Part shown: one piece after another, positions 36,382 to 38,769 of the stretch
Numbering within the stretch: the stretch's first letter is position 1
Layout: each line of letters begins with the position of its first letter
DNA from: a virus
DNA length: 38,769 nt
Strand: one strand, 5' to 3'
Virus record (IMG/VR): IMGVR_UViG_3300031525_000018
Location: 1 to 38,769 of that record
Made by a program: the position numbers and the translations under genes
Notes under the pieces: model-generated
What the model was told of the DNA's origin: nothing
The model's input: the letters and a program-made list of their open reading frames with translations, nothing else
Database searches by the model: none

Positions 36382-37673
36382 GCTGCTGCCGTCGCAGCCT
36401 TAGCCGTTGGCGCGTAGACAGATGACAACGACGAGCCGATATCCGCGAATGGATTTGATCCCGCTGTCCCGTAATTATTCGCACCACTTGAAGCAATGGT
36501 ATTCTGCGTATTCAAGCCCGCATCGTTAACGCCATTAAATGCAGCGAATTGGTTCTGATATTGCTGCATCATCGCGCTGAGGTAGTTCTGATTCGCTTGG
36601 TTTGTCCCAGCGGTATTTGTCGCATTCACGACATTTTGAGCGCCAACATTCGTTGTATTCGCCGTATTGATCGCGTCTTGATTCGCCAAGCCCGCCTGTT
36701 GATTAAGCTGCGCCTGTAGCTGGCTCTGGGAATTCTGAGCCGATTGATTGCCCATGCCCGCCTGCTGTTGCAAGTTCGCCTGGAGCTGGTTATTGCTATT
36801 CAACGCGCTCATATTGCCAGTCAATGTATTCATAAGCTGCGTTGTATTGAATTGACCCGCGCCTAATTGATTAGATTGTGATTGTTGAATTGCAGCGGCT
36901 AACGTCGGCGCAAGGGCCTGCGTCTGTTGGCTTTGCAGGTTGTTCTGTGCTGCAATCGCCGGACCACCGCTCAAACCACTTGCCGCTAACTGATCCTGAA
37001 GCTGCGCCTGCCCTTGCCGCGCCTGCGGTTGGAAAGCTTGGAGGATCTGCTGTATTTGAGCATTTGAGCTAAGATCTGGCGTGTTGGCGTTCGTGATCCC
37101 CTGGGTTAAAAGGGGGTTTATTTGGCTCGCCTGCCCGAGTTGAGCCCCACCATAATTTTGGGCTGGAGCAACATTCGCGCCGATATTCTGCGGTTGAAGC
37201 GCGGCTTGCAACGAGCCTGGCACTTGACCGGGAGAGCCCCATTGACCGGATTGGAGCTGTTGGAGCCATTGTGGACCCATAGTAGCTTGGCCCTGCTGAA
37301 GCCATTGCTGATACCCTTGAGGATCCGCTGCAACCGCTTGCGGGGATATCCCAGGTGGCAATCCACTTGACTGCACGCCCTGCGTGTTCGTCATCCCTGG
37401 TTGCGCTTGTCCATTTGAAGGCGTAAAAGGCGTGCCGTATTGCTGCCCATTCGCCTGATTGAACGTCTGGGCCGCGATCGAATTAGGTTGTTGCAGTGGG
37501 GTTGCCGTAGAACTAAAATTCGCTGGAGCATTCAGATACGTGCTAAGCTGCGGCACGTTGAGCAGATTATTTGCCGCGCTCGTCTGTTGCGACGAGCTGC
37601 CGTTTCCCGCAGTAGGCGTAACCCCAGCAGGTACGTAGCCCGGTTGTCCCGGGACCCCAATCGCGCTACTCAT
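36378..37673 (-). CDS. Gln/Asn-rich ejection-like protein
   Basis: 431 residues, strongly enriched in Q, N, A and G, with repeated QLQAQLNQQAG and QANLQQQAG units in the second half and PAGVTPTAGNGSSSQ-type disorder at the start. Probably long helices with Gln/Asn faces. No known domain. Overlaps both neighbours as ATGA. Placed in the ejection block by context. Confidence 0.65.
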   Translation of the reverse strand: MSSAIGVPGQPGYVPAGVTPTAGNGSSSQQTSAANNLLNVPQLSTYLNAPANFSSTATPLQQPNSIAAQTFNQANGQQYGTPFTPSNGQAQPGMTNTQGVQSSGLPPGISPQAVAADPQGYQQWLQQGQATMGPQWLQQLQSGQWGSPGQVPGSLQAALQPQNIGANVAPAQNYGGAQLGQASQINPLLTQGITNANTPDLSSNAQIQQILQAFQPQARQGQAQLQDQLAASGLSGGPAIAAQNNLQSQQTQALAPTLAAAIQQSQSNQLGAGQFNTTQLMNTLTGNMSALNSNNQLQANLQQQAGMGNQSAQNSQSQLQAQLNQQAGLANQDAINTANTTNVGAQNVVNATNTAGTNQANQNYLSAMMQQYQNQFAAFNGVNDAGLNTQNTIASSGANNYGTAGSNPFADIGSSLSSVYAPTAKAATAAA

Positions 37674-38146
37674 GCCGACATCCCGCCGCCTTGGCCGATT
37701 TTAGCGAGTAAGGCTTGGATCATTTGCGGGGTCATCTGCGGGGTCATCGCTCCGCCGCCAGGAGCACCGGGAGCACTAGCACCAGCAGCACCACCCATAG
37801 CCCCGGGAGCGCCTCCGCTCATAAGGCTCTGAAGCCCGGTCGCACCGCCTCCACCGCCAGGAGTGCCTTGCATGGGGATCGACGCGCCGGAGTATGCAGG
37901 GGCTGCACTTGTTCCGGCAGGACCACCTTGAACGGGGCCAGGATTTGTTTTGTTGAATTGCCCAAGATTGTTCAGCGCGTTCTGCTGGTTGGTCTGCGTC
38001 TGAGCAAGAGCCGAAGCTTGGGCGTTATCTCGGTTTTTTATTGCAGATTTATTTTGCATATTTGCATCGGCCATCGTGACTCCGGCTGTCCCTAGAATTG
38101 CTGGAATAAGCCAAGGGCCTAATGCTGCTGCTAACGCTGGGGGCAT
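37670..38146 (-). CDS. Gly/Ala/Pro-rich protein with N-terminal membrane segment
   Basis: 158 residues. Residues ~4-26 (ALAAALGPWLIPAILGTAGVTMA) can span or insert into a membrane; the middle is polar helical (NMQNKSAIKNRDNAQASALAQ) and the C-terminal half is Gly/Ala/Pro-rich. First of the four ejection-like proteins. The hydrophobic N-terminus is consistent with membrane insertion during DNA entry. Confidence 0.65.
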   Translation of the reverse strand: MPPALAAALGPWLIPAILGTAGVTMADANMQNKSAIKNRDNAQASALAQTQTNQQNALNNLGQFNKTNPGPVQGGPAGTSAAPAYSGASIPMQGTPGGGGGATGLQSLMSGGAPGAMGGAAGASAPGAPGGGAMTPQMTPQMIQALLAKIGQGGGMSA

Positions 38147-38150
38147 AATT

Positions 38151-38627
38151 TCACCTCAAATTTGGAAGCCTAATGATTGCGGTTCCTGGAGATTGGAATC
38201 CATATCGTTCGCAATTCGCAAGCACGGCGGCGCTAGGAGTGACGCTGCAAATAGGCATCCCCTGCTCATCTGCTTCGGCACAGATCAATAGCATTAAAGC
38301 GTCTGTACCTAGCTTACCCCAACGCCCTGGAATGCAAAGAACATGGGTAAGATAGACGGCCCCCGGCACGTCCTCACGGCGAGCACACGCAACAACTTCG
38401 CCGTCTCGCTCGGCAATGAGCCAAGCAGAGGGCGCAAAAAGCCCGAGAGACAACGCGGGGCCGTCATGCTCCTCTGTCCAGCAAATAAGCAGCTCTTTGA
38501 TCGGCTGCATGTCATCGTGAATCGTAGGCGCGCGTACGTCTAATTGATCCAAAACAGGTATGTTCCGGCGCTCGGCATATTGATCCCGACGGTGGTCTTG
38601 GCTCTCGAAGCGGTGGGCCAAGACCAT
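38151..38627 (-). CDS. GNAT-fold protein (gp13-like position)
   Basis: 158 residues by the longest frame from ATG 38627, which has GGAG upstream but overlaps the previous gene by 88 bp. TTG 38551 or ATG 38510 would start closer to the conserved part. GNAT-like features: DVRAPTIHDDMQPIKELL (first strand and helix), WLIAERDGEVVACARRED, AVYLTHVLCIPGRWGKLGTDALM (acetyl-CoA region) and YGFQSPGTAI. T7-like phages carry an acyltransferase-like internal virion protein at this place, so it may be a virion protein rather than a free enzyme. Confidence 0.75.
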   Translation of the reverse strand: MVLAHRFESQDHRRDQYAERRNIPVLDQLDVRAPTIHDDMQPIKELLICWTEEHDGPALSLGLFAPSAWLIAERDGEVVACARREDVPGAVYLTHVLCIPGRWGKLGTDALMLLICAEADEQGMPICSVTPSAAVLANCERYGFQSPGTAIIRLPNLR

Positions 38628-38769
38628 GCTGGATACGCTCCATTGCCTGCATCAAGCAAGAGCAGCATCTGAGGCGGCCTACCTAGCGTATGCGGAACCG
38701 TCTGCAATGTGCCCCCGGTCGTAATCGTCACCTGGAGAAATTGCCCGCGCCCGCTAGCCTGCCCATTAC
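38540..38769 (-). CDS. Small tail-region protein, C-terminal part (continues from the window start)
   Basis: The reading frame enters from the right edge. Bases 38630-38769 repeat codons 16-62 of the gene at 1-186, and 38629-38540 supplies the unique last 29 residues ending TYLFWIN, then TAG. Joined across the ends the protein has 91 residues. Confidence 0.85.
   Translation of the reverse strand, partial: NGQASGRGQFLQVTITTGGTLQTVPHTLGRPPQMLLLLDAGNGAYPAWSWPTASRAKTTVGINMPSAGTYLFWIN
38630..38769. repeat. Terminal direct repeat, right copy
   Basis: Copy of 1-140 with a single silent difference (A at 38756). See the left copy. Confidence 0.95.

Noticed and set aside
1-38769. Reverse transcriptase, diversity-generating template/variable repeats, integrase, transposase or DNA/RNA polymerase
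   Set aside because: No frame carries recognisable motifs for any of these.

Overview
The window is one complete circular (or terminally redundant) genome of a tailed dsDNA phage. The first 140 bases recur as the last 140 (38630-38769) with one synonymous difference, so the unit is about 38,629 bp and one gene runs across the ends. There is a large terminase, a portal, a scaffold and coat pair, an adaptor, a propeller-like tail protein and a block of four large putative ejection proteins, with no tape measure, tail sheath or tail tube. This points to a short-tailed (podovirus-like) virion. No phage RNA polymerase, integrase or DNA polymerase is visible, so it should depend on host RNA and DNA polymerases; I see no sign of lysogeny beyond one small Cro/CI-type regulator. 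Sigma70-like promoters, Sec signal peptides on several tail proteins and a DUF3309-like peptide suggest a Gram-negative, probably proteobacterial, host.

Layout. (1) Late region, minus strand, from about 22.38 kb down to 1 and on through 38.77 to 31.55 kb: small genes and putative small terminase, a cluster of small accessory genes (18.4-20.5 kb), large terminase, portal, scaffold, coat, decoration-like protein, tail and receptor-binding proteins (0.2-8.9 kb), then across the ends into a GNAT-like protein, ejection proteins and a lysis cassette (31.55-32.9 kb). Most neighbouring genes overlap by ATGA, GTGA or TAATG, so this is probably one transcript of roughly 29 kb. It contains a strong intrinsic terminator at 12.95 kb and another in its leader at 22.43 kb, which suggests antitermination. 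(2) Early rightward region, plus strand, 22.83-26.1 kb: about a dozen very small genes, many with CxxC zinc-knuckle pairs, driven by two sigma70-like promoters. (3) Early leftward region, minus strand, 31.44-26.09 kb: HTH regulator, Cas4-like nuclease, ERF annealing protein, small genes, then a replication initiator, AAA+ helicase loader and RusA resolvase.

Control. Three promoters carry a TACC-N-GGTA dyad fused to the -10 box: 22.84, 25.16 and 31.45 kb. The dyad is the likely operator of the HTH protein, whose own mRNA appears to be leaderless. The initiator gene contains a phased array of GGTTCC repeats (28.08-28.25 kb), probably the replication origin. Just upstream lie two tandem, paralogous structured elements (28.44-28.79 kb), each ending in a rightward terminator. 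Together the initiator, iterons and possible antisense RNAs look like a plasmid-type replication-control locus inside a phage, and this is the most interesting part of the window.
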